Source of the DNA: Turnera subulata
Taxonomy: Eukaryota > Streptophyta > Magnoliopsida > Malpighiales > Passifloraceae
Assembly (NCBI GenBank): GCA_028386065.3
Contig: JAKUCV010004387.1
Location: 1-64,000, forward strand
Direction of reading: 5' to 3'
DNA length: 64,000 bases
The first letter of the stretch is position 1. Each line of letters opens with the position of its first letter. Below, in pieces: positions 55,400 to 64,000 of this stretch. The translations under genes were made by a program, and so were the position numbers. The notes below the pieces were generated by a model. It was not told the origin of the DNA and ran no database searches. It worked only from the letters and a program-made list of their open reading frames with translations.

Positions 55400-55797
55400 T
55401 GATATGGAAAAATATAGAGAGAAAATGAAAATTGCATTAATCTCTCCAATTTGCCATTAGTTTGTACATGAAGATGGACTCTTTATTTATAGAGCCAAAA
55501 TACACTGTAGCGTCATTTCAAAGCAAGCCTTGAGTTGGCCGTGGAGCTTCCTTAGGGAAGCCATAGGGAGTGTCCTGTGCTGGTGCGGGATGTCTTGAAT
55601 TGGGCTTCCGGTTTGGGTCCTAGCGCTGTTGTGCAGCTTCTTGGGGAACTCTGAGTCTCGGGACCATCGTGGAGCTTCCCAAGGAACACCTTGGTTAGTA
55701 TGGACTCCTCTATTTACTCGGTTACTTGGGCCATCATGTGGTCCAGATTATGGGCTCGAGGGTTTATCGGGTCCACTAATATTTTGGGGTCATATCA
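55400..55797 (-). repeat. D 5' LTR (398 bp)
   Basis: Second copy of the 40644 LTR with about 15-17 differences by eye. It is flanked on its inner side by the PBS at 55381-55398. Confidence 0.88.
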
Positions 55798-55896
55798 ATT
55801 CTCATCAAAGACTAAATCATCTCATTAGCCTTATGATTCAAACGTATCTAAATTCTAAATCAATAAAATATATGCAGCCAAATGTGGGTGTTCACA
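55798..55896 (-). repeat. Tat2 5' LTR, piece 3 (outer end)
   Basis: ATTCT then TTATGATTCAAACGTATCTA and the terminus AAATGTGGGTGTTCACA, matching Tat1 16801-16870. It follows directly on the right LTR of D, which shows that D sits inside this LTR. Confidence 0.82.
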
Positions 55897-58012
55897 AGTG
55901 GGGTCTTTGTTTGGAACCACTCTATAGGTTATCTACATTGGGCACCTCCCGGTCACTGTTTTGGAACCTCAACAGGATCTTTTTTTGGAACCACTAGTGG
56001 GTCACTTTGGTGGCTTTCTAATATCACTATTTTTTGAAATGGAGCTTTGGCATTAGGTACCCAATTAAGAAAAAGTCGATCTTTGGTACTACTTTGGCAT
56101 CCTCTTGAATGACTCTTTGGCATTTGGAACCCCGTTTAACGAAAGGCAGCCCTAGATGCAGTATAGGTAACTTTGTAGGTGAAACACATTGACCTTGTAA
56201 GCTTAACTTATGTTGCATCTATTGGGGCTTTTGAAGCCTTTGGGAGCCATCTTGAGATGTCATCCTAGTTTTCATCTTTAAAAAAGTTTATGGAGGCTTC
56301 CTTCTCTCGGTAAGCTTACAGGTTAATTTGAGTTCAAGATCACCAATCTGTGCGTTAGCATTCCCAGGGCCTCTCGCGTTTTGTGGCACCAATATAGGCC
56401 TTTGCGTTGTATGGATTTGATGGGGCTGTTTGCAGTTTATGGTATTTGTTCTCAAGTTTCATCCTTAGGCTTCCCCTCGTTAGGTTGCTCACCACTACTT
56501 ACTCTCAGATCTTCCTAGGTTTGAATTCCTCTCATATGCATCCAATTATTTGATCTTAGACTTCTTTGGGAGGCTCTCCTGCCTCTAGCCCCCGACGTTG
56601 AGGATGAAGGCAACAATAACCTTGATTTTTGTGAATGATCCTCTATTGTTGCATAGAGTTTTTCGGAGATCAGCTGCCTCCTTTGTGCTGAGCTTTATGG
56701 GGCGCATATGACCACCACGGAAGCTTTCTAGAACCTGATCGTCTCAACAGGGTCCTTAAGTGTTCTGTCTGACCTTTCAAAAAGGGTACCCTTTGGTTTC
56801 ACCTTGACTCCCACCTTATCATGGATGTCTTTCAATTTTTCTTCATGTATTGCATTCAGAAGAAATTTGGCTCTTCTTGAAGTAAGGTACCCAAATAGGT
56901 ATGCAAGCTTCAATGTGCTCAAATTAATTTTTTGCATAAATTGGGCAAAGTGAGCAGATAATTACTCCACACATGCGGGCCTCACATATGAGCTGGTGCA
57001 CTTGGGTTTGGACTTGTAGAATTTTTGAGCCATCAATCTAGGCGTAGGGGCATATCTACTTTGAATAATAATATTAATCAATAAATCTTTATGTATTATC
57101 ATTTTGATTAACATTAATAAAAAGATAAATAAATATAGTGTATTAAGTGCGATATGAAAATTACTATTATATGTTGATATTTTTTATTAATAAAAATAGA
57201 GATATTTTAGTCATTTTTGCCAACTAAGTCTAATCCAAGTACAACCAAACATCAATCTTCTTGGACTAGCCTTAAGTCAACAGTGTACCCACACAACCAA
57301 ATACAGTCCAAGCTAGTCCAGTCCAAGTCCATATGGACGTGGACTGTCAGTTCCTTGTTCCAAAGGGAGCCTTAAAGCTTTATGCGGTTGACTCCTTCAT
57401 CAATTTCCTTCTTTTATTTTCTTTATGCACTTTCTTTTCTTTTTTTTTTTCTATCTCACAATTTTTCTTCTTGTCTGCCCCGCCAATCGTCATACACTCA
57501 TGCTCACGGTAGCCACGATGACAACATATTTCACGCATGCCCCAGTATTGGCCTTCGTTTCCCCGGCGGCGTGGAGCACGTCATGAGGGACGGTGACGAA
57601 GAAGCACATGTCAATTCGCTAAGAAGCACCAGGCACGGCGCTGATCCCAGGCGGCTGTTGTTGTGGCTCCAGCAATTAGTTTTCTAGTCTAGTCGCGTTC
57701 GAGATGGAAGTGATAGATCGGGCTTGGATTCAACTGGCCTCGTATTCTTCAGTGACGGACTTCTCCTCGATAGTGGGTCAATGGCACAATTTTCACGGCG
57801 GTTAGAGTCATGGATGATTTTTGCTTAGACAGTTTCTCGCTCCGGTGACGTGCACGGCAGTAGTTCAACTAGGTGAAACTCTTCTTCGTCGGGAAGGATG
57901 TCGTCGGGAAGGATGTCGATGGCGACAGTGTCTCAAACGGGGTTCTCCTTTTACCTTCTCTCTGACGGCAGCGTGGAGTTTAGGTAGCGAGTATCCGACA
58001 GTTCTTAGCCGA
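55897..58012 (-). repeat. Older D-family fragment D'
   Basis: 55897-56795 parallels D 42640-43565 (74-bp array end, then TTTGGCATTAGGTACC, CCCCGTTTAACGAA, TAGCCCCCGACGTTGAGG). 57380-58012 parallels the D leader. The middle part of D is missing and replaced by an AT-rich segment (about 56990-57375). It has diverged from D more than the D LTRs have from each other, so D' is the older copy. Tat2 sits on its left edge and Tat3 on its right edge. Confidence 0.6.
57040..57375. mobile_element. Possible MITE-like fragment in D'
   Basis: AT-rich centre (57060-57215), then AACCAAACATCAATCTTC, TTGGACTAGCC and CCAAGCTAGTCCAGTCCAAG inverted words and an end CCAAAGGGAGCCTTA at 57361-57375. In reverse this is TAAGGCTCCCTTTGG, like Tourist/Harbinger MITE termini. 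No matching left TIR was found. Confidence 0.3.
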
Positions 58013-59570
58013 TGTGAACACCCAAATTTGACCCTCGGAAATTTTACCAAATGAGACTTTGTACAAGTGTAGACTTAGGATCAATGAGATGATTTGGTCC
58101 AAGGTTCAAGCATGAAATGAATTTCAATTTAGTAGAATCAATGTATTTTGATGACATAAACCTTTATGCACTTAAATACTAGGATTAATGAGAAGATTTA
58201 GCCTTAGGATACAACATATGATAATGTTTATTTGCATTAAGATATATTTGGGCCTTTTTTATTTGTTTTTACCCGATAATAATGAAATGATTTATTCTTG
58301 GGTTAGGAATGAATGTTTATCCAGTCCATTAACACAATTCTTGCAGATTAATTTTAGCTCTGATTTTTGTGGAAAATCAGAGTTAATTATCATTTAATTA
58401 GATTATGTGTTTTTGGTATGATTTTGGGTGTTAATGGGTAATCTTTTGATTATAGAATGATTTGAGGGAGTAATGACCAAGTAATTGAGTGATTTCTGGG
58501 TGGATTAGGGGTTGATTACGTGGTAGGATCGAATCAGGCCTGAATTAGGGGGATTGGGGGCTCGAAAAGGAAAGAACGGGTGAAACGCGGGGCGGCCGGC
58601 GGCCATCTCGCGAAGACCGCCAGCTGCCGGCGAGCATCCACACAAGACCTCCGGCAGTGGTGGTCATGCATTGGATGACCGCCGGCAATGGCGGTCATCA
58701 CCCTCCAGAATCCCCGATTTTTCTGATTTTGTTTCTTTTTCGACTTACGCAGTTTTGGACCAGATTTTCGGGCATAATCTTCACAATTAATTAGGTCCAC
58801 GCCCCTAGGCTTCCCAAAACACTATAAATAGGAACCCTCACACACATTTCAAGGGACACACAACATTCCTCACATACACACCCATAAGCTCTTCTTGCTT
58901 GGAGAAACTCTACCTCTCAAGCCTAGAAATATTTTCTAAGGCAGAAACTCTAAAAAATTTTCGTGGGGAGCAGCAAACAGCAGTCTAGCAAGAAGGAGTC
59001 AAGAAGAGGATCAACCATAGAGCTAAGGAGTGGCAAGAAGGTGGGTGTAGAACTCAACCCATTACAAGGTGCTAGAGGAGGGCTACACTAGGTAATCCTA
59101 AATCCTTTTTTGATTGATTCTGGCTGATTGATTGCTGATGCTTTTGATGATGTAAGTGGCCGATTAGTGCCATGTTTAGAGCTACGCGGTTTTGACCCCG
59201 GTCACTCGGGTACGTAGGTAGTCTCGGTTTCACAATGGGATGCAAGCCAAGTCTTTTCCTCCCTCCGTATCTTTGTTTTCCACACTTGCATACTTGCACA
59301 CTTTGCACAAGGCGCACTTTTCTCTTTGATTGCACAAGATTTCGACCCAACATGGATGGGTGCCTAACACCTTCCCATCCGTGACGAACCCCCGATCCCA
59401 TATCTTTGGTTCGCCATGACCATGTTGCCTAAGGAGCCATTTGAGGGTTTTTCCTAAGTTTTGCCCTAATAAAACATAGGTGGCGACTCCAACGATGTGG
59501 GATTGACCTGAGGAAGAAGGTGAATGGAATAGGTGAATAGGCCCAAGTGATTTTGGGTCGGGTATTCACA
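58013..59570 (+). repeat. Tat3 5' LTR (1,558 bp)
   Basis: TGTGAACACCCAAATTTGAC to GGGTCGGGTATTCACA. TATA box ACTATAAATAGG at 58821-58832, followed by GCTTGGAGAAACTCTACCTC in the leader. GACCGCC/GGCGGTC quasi-palindromes at 58615-58635, 58646-58665 and 58677-58696 lie 125-205 bp upstream of the TATA box, as in Tat1. Confidence 0.88.
58615..58832 (+). promoter_or_regulatory. Tat3 LTR promoter: quasi-palindromes and TATA box
   Basis: Three 20-21 bp GACC(G/T)CC...GG(C/T)GGTC-type units with TATA at 58821-58832. Spacing and order are the same as in the Tat1 LTR on the other strand, although the surrounding sequence has diverged, which suggests conservation of the module. Confidence 0.55.
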
Positions 59571-60089
59571 GTTGGCGACTCCACTGGGGAAGTAGTGGGT
59601 TTAAGAAATCTTGCGCAATCATAGAGCTTTGTGTGCCTTTTTATTTGTCATCATAAGTGCCCTGCATTCATGATGATTTATATGAAGCCTTTACCATAAG
59701 AGGGCGAGGGAAGCCAAGTCCACCACATACTTTCTTTAAGTGATGGTGGCTTGCATGAACCCGTTTCTCGATGCTTAGCAATGATGGGGATTAACTGGCC
59801 TCGGACCTCACGCGATATCCATTATCACATGTGAGTAGGACAACCTATTCCCTAGCGGCAGTCTTTTGGTCCCCAACCAGCTGCATACCCTGAGCATCTC
59901 ATGCATAATAAATCAATAAGTGGTATGTGCATTCTAAGTGGTCATTTGTTGTATTTTCAAGTAAAGTGTGAAAAAGGTGCCCTTTTCATTTACACATACC
60001 CAAGACAAAACCGGTGAGAGGTAGTATACGTCAAGAAGCCCTTGGGATCCCAAGAACCCTGACACTTATACTCCGACTACTAGGGCAAG
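59571..60089 (+). other. Tat3 PBS and untranslated leader
   Basis: PBS at 59572-59590, then a leader closely matching the Tat1 leader (15240-14900 in reverse) up to about 59920. From there the two diverge. No ORF1 before gag is apparent. Confidence 0.75.
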
Positions 60090-61509
60090 ATGAGTGGGGA
60101 GGACCATACCAAGGTGACTGAGGAACCCATGGAGCTGTTGAAGGATCCAAGAATCCCAGAGGCATTGCTGACCTTACAAAAAGGGAAGATGGAGTCCCCT
60201 GTGAGTGATGGGGGACAGGGCTCAAAACCAAGCAGGATAGTGGCCATTCAAGATGATGACTCAGTGACACAGGATTCTAAAGGAGATGGGGAGAGACTTA
60301 AGAGGGTGGAAGAACTGTTGAAGACCATTGAAAAGAAAGGAAGATGATTGGAACTTGGACCGCTTATCATTATCCCCTAAAGCCCGGTTACCTGCTAAGT
60401 TCAAAATACCTGATATTGAGAAGTTCAATGGAATGGGATGCCCAACAACCCATTTGAAGATCTATGTGAGGATGTTGCAGCCTATGGGGATAGGACCAGA
60501 ACTAATGGTTCAGTTATTCCAAAGAACTTTGTCGGGAGCAGCCTTGAAATGGTTCATGACCCTGGATGAAAGCAAGGTTAGCAATTGGGTTGACATCTGT
60601 AGGGAGTTTGTGAACCAGTACAGTTATAACACTGAAGTGGATGTGACCAAGAGGGATCTTGAGACAACCAAGCAAGAGGCCCAGGAGACCTTTTCTGCCT
60701 TTATCTTGAGATGGTGCGGTAAAGCGTCATTGATGGTGAATAGACCTACTAAAGAAGACCAAGTGCAAATGGTGATCAAGAATCTCTAACCAACCTATTA
60801 TGAGCGTATGCTTGGAAATTATTATGCTAACTTTAAAGCACTTATTGGGGTCGGGATACAATTAGAAGAAGCTATCAACTCTGGAAGGGTTAAGGCTTCC
60901 ATAGAGGTCCCTGCATCGAAAAGGGGTTTTAATGTAGTTCAAGAGAAAAGGGGTGTTGAGGTGAACCATGTCACGGTCCAGGCACCATTGCAGATTAGGT
61001 CAAAGCCCAGGGACTTCACCCCTCTCCCTATGTCTTTAGGGAAAATGCTCAAGAAATGCATGGAGAAAGGTCTATTGCAGCCTTTAGACCCAAGGCCTGA
61101 TTTACCTCTTAGGGGAGATCCTAACAAGTTCTGTGAGTTCCATCAAATGGCTGGACACGTTACTGACAACTGTCCCCGACTCCGTCATGAGATTCAAGAT
61201 ATGATAGAGAGAAATGAGATAATCCTACCAAAGCTGCCCAATACCAAGTTGAACCCACTACCTTTGCATGAAGAGATTGACATGATAGAGATGGAGCCCG
61301 CATATGAACTTGGATGCTTGGTACTTGATCTTAGTAACTATGTAGATTCAGACGAAGAAGTTGACATCATCACCAGATCTGGAAGAGTGGTGAGGAGGGC
61401 CCCTCTCCGCCTAGAAGAACCTGAGGAAATGGCGGATCCTGAAGAAGATATGGTTGTAAAGCAATTGAAAAAGACCCAGGCTAATGTCTCATGGTGCTCC
61501 AGACCTTGA
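60090..61509 (+). pseudogene. gag: Tat3 gag
   Basis: Tat-lineage capsid precursor. The ATG at 60090 gives MSGEDHTKVTEEPMELLKDP. A one-base shift near 60340 moves the frame to the capsid core: FKIPDIEKFNGMGCPTTHLK, VQLFQRTLSGAALKWFMTL, VNQYSYNTEVDVTKRDLE, ETFSAFILRWCGKASLM. A TAA at 60787-60789 stands where glutamine is expected before PTYYERMLGNYYANFKALI. The nucleocapsid-type motif CEFHQMAGHVTDNC begins at 61132. The frame then reads through VDIITRSGRVVRR, the usual sequence before the Tat protease, and breaks at 61490-61509 with a small deletion and frame change into the protease frame. Confidence 0.85.
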
Positions 61510-62603
61510 GCAAAGCCCATGTCCCCATTGACACTGCACCTGAGACACTAGCTAACATGATAGCTTCGGTGGAAACTGACAACCAGATCTCCTTCTCTGA
61601 CAAAGACTTGCGCTCGGATAAGGGCACCCATATTGAAACATTATACATCACCATCCAAGTCAAGGACAATCAGATACCTCTGGTGTTAATAGATAATGGG
61701 TCTGCTTTGAATGTGTGCCCTCTAAAGACTGCAAGCCTATTGGGATTCGGGACCTTGGATTTTCTATCATCTCGGACAATGGTGAGGGCATATGAAAATG
61801 CCCGGAGAGAGGTGCTGGGGATGATAAGATTGGAAGTGGTTGTGGGGCCTGTCCCTTTTATGGTGGAATTCCAAGTGCTTGATATCGCTTCTAACTTTAA
61901 TCTACTTCTTGGGAGACCATGGCTACACCAGGCCCGGGCAGTGGCCTCCACTCTACATCAAATGTTGCGGTTCCCTTACCAAGGGGGGATAATCATAGTC
62001 AAGGGAGAAATGACCAAAAAGAACATCAAGCCGGTATTCGGGATTGAGAAAGAAGAGGAGGTAACCTTTTCCGGTTTCGTTTTCGAGTCTGTGAGCACTA
62101 TCGCGGCAGAGAAGCTTGTTGTCAAGCCCCCTTACTACAATCCGTTTGGCAATGTATCGGTCATTGGGATCATGGGAAAAAGGAAATACTTCCCAATCAT
62201 GGAGTTAGGGCAGAGACAACAAGGGATAATGGAGGTCCCTCAGATTTCAAATGCCACACCACCTTTTGGCCTGGGATATACCCCCACCTCGACAGATTTA
62301 GAGAAACAAAAAGAGAAGAACCTTGCAAGGGCACTAGCTCGGAAAAAGAAGCAAGAGTGGGACTTTCCTATGGCTCCTTATTTCAAGACATTAAATGGCT
62401 ATTTTGTAAAGGAGGGAGAAGATTTCCCTTTCTGCGGGTTTCCCGAGCAATGGGTTTGTAACATCACAGGGACTAGGAAACCGGGAATGGAGCTGTTCTT
62501 TGACTGCTACCCAGAGGAGGTGGAAGATCTAGAGGAGGAGGGGGGAGACGAAGATGAAGATTTGGGCTGCGGGTATCTCTTCGAGGAGGATGGGGCTGTT
62601 TGA
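61491..62603 (+). CDS. Tat3 aspartic protease with long C-terminal spacer
   Basis: Open for 370 residues. HIETLYITIQVKDNQIP is followed by the active site LVLIDNGSALNVCPL, with the catalytic D at 61692-61694 (D-N-G, as usual in Tat/Ogre). Then come VRAYENARREVLG, GPVPFMVEFQVLDIASNFNL, LLGRPWLHQARAVASTLHQM and KFPFEG-like FPYQGG. The spacer GKRKYFPIMELGQRQQG, PFGLGYTPTSTD and an acidic end (EEVEDLEEEGGDEDEDLG) corresponds to the protease-RT linker of Ogre-type elements. It stops at 62601 just where RT should start. The true protein would begin in the gag frame, since the ATG at 61491 follows the frameshift. Confidence 0.85.
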   Translation: MVLQTLSKAHVPIDTAPETLANMIASVETDNQISFSDKDLRSDKGTHIETLYITIQVKDNQIPLVLIDNGSALNVCPLKTASLLGFGTLDFLSSRTMVRAYENARREVLGMIRLEVVVGPVPFMVEFQVLDIASNFNLLLGRPWLHQARAVASTLHQMLRFPYQGGIIIVKGEMTKKNIKPVFGIEKEEEVTFSGFVFESVSTIAAEKLVVKPPYYNPFGNVSVIGIMGKRKYFPIMELGQRQQGIMEVPQISNATPPFGLGYTPTSTDLEKQKEKNLARALARKKKQEWDFPMAPYFKTLNGYFVKEGEDFPFCGFPEQWVCNITGTRKPGMELFFDCYPEEVEDLEEEGGDEDEDLGCGYLFEEDGAV

Positions 62604-63287
62604 GGAAATGAGTACCGGACCACATCAGGTGCCTAAGTCAAGATTTAGGATTTAGTCTAAAATAAGCCAGTGGGCAGGTCGTTGTCATTTTCATATTTTC
62701 AATAAAAAAAAAGCACTCTTTCGTATATGGTTATCTTGGTAATTTCTTTGTGCGTACATGATATGTGTGAATATGATGGGTCGGACGAAACTCCTAAAAT
62801 CTGTGGAAAGTAATCCTAGACTAATATCGGTAAAAATAAATTGAGTTCCCAAAGGTCCCAAAGTCTGAAGCAATAGGCCTCTCCATCAAAGGCTCAATTC
62901 GAACACGAAGTTTCTAGAAAACATGTGAATATGAAGGCCAGTTGGAGGAAATCCCATGGTGAACAACTTAGAACAGCATGGCCAATAAGTCATACAAGGA
63001 AGTGCAAAAGAAACTAGAGGAAGGGGACCTTTTGAGGATTCACAAACACATGTAAAAAGAACTACGTGAACCTGATTTCATGAGCTTCCACAAAGAAAAA
63101 AAAAGGAAAAAAAACAACAAGAGAAAAGAAAAAGGAAAAGTAGTGACGAGCCATGAATACGTAGGAAGCCCAAATCGGGTCTGGTTCCATCTTTATTAAA
63201 TAGTAGTCAAAAGATTAATGAAACAAGATAAGGGGAGTTTTGTTCACTCATTTATTCGCATGTATTATGAATGTAAAGAGATAATTG
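62604..63287 (+). other. Tat3 region lacking the expected pol, with conserved TACGTAGG block
   Basis: No RT, RNase H or integrase motif is found in any frame. An A-rich tract at 63095-63140 and the block GAATACGTAGGAAGCCCAAA at 63155-63174 match Tat2 (about 30344-30480) and Tat1 (7837-7970) in reverse order and strand. In full Tat elements this TACGTAGG block lies after integrase. Confidence 0.6.
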
Positions 63288-63887
63288 CTAAGATAGGACC
63301 CAATTCTTCTTGTGCTTCTTCCGACTTGACTCGCCCACTTCATCCTTCCCTTTGCCGATGGGACGTTCAGGAGACTTAAACCCCGGAGGTGCAGGTCCTC
63401 CCAGAAATGCCTCCCTTGAAAGATGCAAAGACTTCTCCGAAGCAGCCACGTCCTTCTTCAGCCAGCCCAGATATGACATAGGAGGGTGAACCTCAAAATG
63501 GCTGCCAGTAGGTTCCCTTATAGGTAAGGCCCAACCTCCCTTGATAGCCCTCAGAGCAGCAGCCTTCATAGGTCCGGAGATGGGGATAGGGATGTCGGAT
63601 GGAATGGTTTGGTTTACGCCAAACTGCCTTAAGACCCTACTTGGACGATAGTATGTGGACTTTTCTATGCCCGGGAGTTCCACCCAGTCTTTGCAAAAGG
63701 AACGGATGACCACTTCTTGCATCTCAAGCCACCGACAGAACCATGTGATTTGGGAAGCCTTGAGATCCTTCATGAAGATGACTCATCCCCAAATGGTACA
63801 GAATAAGACAGAATAGCAGCGACGGATATAATTTGTGGGGTCAGCCCGGGGGCGTTCAATCAACGTAAGGTGTTCGCACAACCACAT
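63288..63887 (-). pseudogene. Antisense PMD-type ORF of Tat3 (C-terminal exon)
   Basis: Minus-strand exon opening after TCATAG at 63888 with MWLCEHLTLIERPRADPTNY. A TGA near 63781 (tryptophan expected, TGG to TGA) precedes the open frame from 63773: MKDLKASQITWFCRWLEMQE, then RSFCKDWVELPGIEKSTYY and RPSRVLRQFGVNQTIPS, the last resembling the PMD C-terminal signature. A GGWALPIREPTGSHFEV stretch, SYLGWLKKD and a Lys/Gly-rich end RKKHKKN follow, with the stop at 63288. An upstream exon end (GFPLLL, then a TAG at the donor) is at about 63964-64000, and the rest is outside the window. The matching Tat2 ORF is 29454-30240. Confidence 0.68.
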
Positions 63888-64000
63888 CTATGAGAGAAGA
63901 GCAGTGAGAGAAGGGGAAGATATGTAGGGGGATAACAAGGGATGCGAAATCAAGTGCACATACCTAGAGTAGAAGAGGGAAGCCAGTCAATGGGGCGCGG

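Larger units (their letters stand above)
40644..55797 (-). mobile_element. LARD-like LTR element D, split by Athila-like F
   Basis: LTRs of 397-398 bp (40644-41040 and 55400-55797), both TGATATGG...CATATCA, about 4% diverged by eye. The TSD is AATCT (40639-40643) versus ATTCT (55798-55802). The minus orientation is set by the PBS TTGGCGACCACAGTGGGA (55398-55381) and the PPT-like TTAGGGGGCTAG at 41052-41041. The internal region without F is about 7 kb and shows no gag or pol, only tandem arrays, AT-rich DNA and a GC-rich leader. That is the profile of a large retrotransposon derivative. The PBS resembles the Tat PBS, so Tat-type enzymes may have moved it (inference). Confidence 0.75.
29400..55896 (-). 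mobile_element. Tat/Ogre-type gypsy element Tat2, heavily split
   Basis: Consists of a plus-strand antisense PMD-type ORF (29454-30240), a short internal region (30241-31080) and a minus-strand 5' LTR in three pieces (about 31080-31450, 40025-40643, 55798-55896) separated by insertions C and D. The LTR pieces align in order with the intact Tat1 LTR, including the TATA box (CTATTTATAG at 31298-31307 in plus), the GACCGCC motif and the terminus GGGTGTTCACA at 55896. PBS, leader, gag and pol are not seen, and the 5' LTR's inner end is deleted near 31000. AGTGG after 55896 belongs to D', into which Tat2 inserted. Confidence 0.68.
58013..64000 (+). mobile_element. Tat/Ogre-type gypsy element Tat3, 5' part
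   Basis: LTR 58013-59570, PBS TTGGCGACTCCACTGGGGA at 59572-59590, leader, gag (60090-61509), protease with a long C-terminal extension (61491-62603), then about 0.7 kb non-coding and an antisense PMD-type ORF (63887-63288). RT, RNase H and integrase, which should lie between protease and the antisense ORF, are absent. The 3' LTR, if present, is beyond the window. Confidence 0.85.

Noticed and set aside
1..64000. tRNA, rRNA or snRNA genes
   Set aside because: Apart from short PBS matches no cloverleaf or conserved RNA core was noticed. A tRNAscan or Rfam search would be needed to exclude small ones.

Overview
This window reads as repeat-rich, pericentromeric-like nuclear DNA of a flowering plant, most likely a eudicot. 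I see no convincing ordinary host gene, no rRNA or tRNA gene and no CRISPR array. Almost every base can be assigned to transposable elements inserted into one another. The evidence is paired LTRs, target-site duplications (TSDs), primer-binding sites (PBS), polypurine tracts (PPT) and decayed gag, pol, transposase and plant-mobile-domain (PMD) reading frames. The species cannot be named from this sequence.

Layout. (1) About 400-26000: a PIF/Harbinger DNA transposon (+) with a Myb/SANT-like ORF1 and a DDE transposase. Its transposase intron is split by copia element 'A' (3009-24624, minus, LTRs of 1.16 kb, TSD TAACT/TAACC). The left LTR of A is in turn split by a Tat/Ogre-type gypsy element 'Tat1' (to 16870, minus), which carries an antisense PMD gene. 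Tat1 holds a 2.6-kb direct repeat flanking a chromovirus-type LTR 'Y'. (2) 26001-29400: the 3' part of a second copia element 'E' (+), with an acidic third ORF, PPT and LTR. (3) 29400-55896: 'Tat2' (minus), whose 5' LTR is broken twice. One break is chromovirus complex 'C' (31451-40024, TSD GGTCC), a tandem LTR-pol-LTR-pol-LTR array. The other is 'D' (40644-55797, minus, LTRs of 0.4 kb), a large non-coding LTR derivative with tandem arrays. D is itself broken by Athila-like 'F' (46838-54154, TSD AGTGC), which keeps gag-protease but has lost RT and most of integrase. (4) 55897-58012: an older D relative, D'. (5) 58013-64000: 'Tat3' (+), with LTR, PBS, gag, protease and an antisense PMD-type ORF that runs off the window.

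How the parts relate. None of the retroelements seen here is autonomous. Both copia elements carry a related third ORF downstream of pol. The three Tat copies share one architecture: an antisense PMD gene, a conserved TACGTAGG block beside an A-tract, a gag-position ORF, then PBS and LTR, with no RT-RNaseH-integrase. D uses nearly the same PBS as Tat and so could be a derivative mobilised by Tat-type machinery. Many reading frames end in C-to-T type stops (CGA to TGA, CAG to TAG), as expected of long-methylated DNA.

The most unusual signal is a set of short quasi-palindromes of about 13-24 bp, each private to one element family and scattered through its LTR, UTR and even coding sequence. They are AACAG-N-GTGAC-N-CTGTT in F, TTTGGCAC-N5-ATGCCAAA in A, ATATGGT-N10-ACCATAT in E, GACCGCC-N7-GGCGGTC in Tat, and GGGC-YTWAR-GCCC in C and Y. 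In Tat they sit just upstream of the LTR TATA box and again upstream of the antisense PMD promoter.
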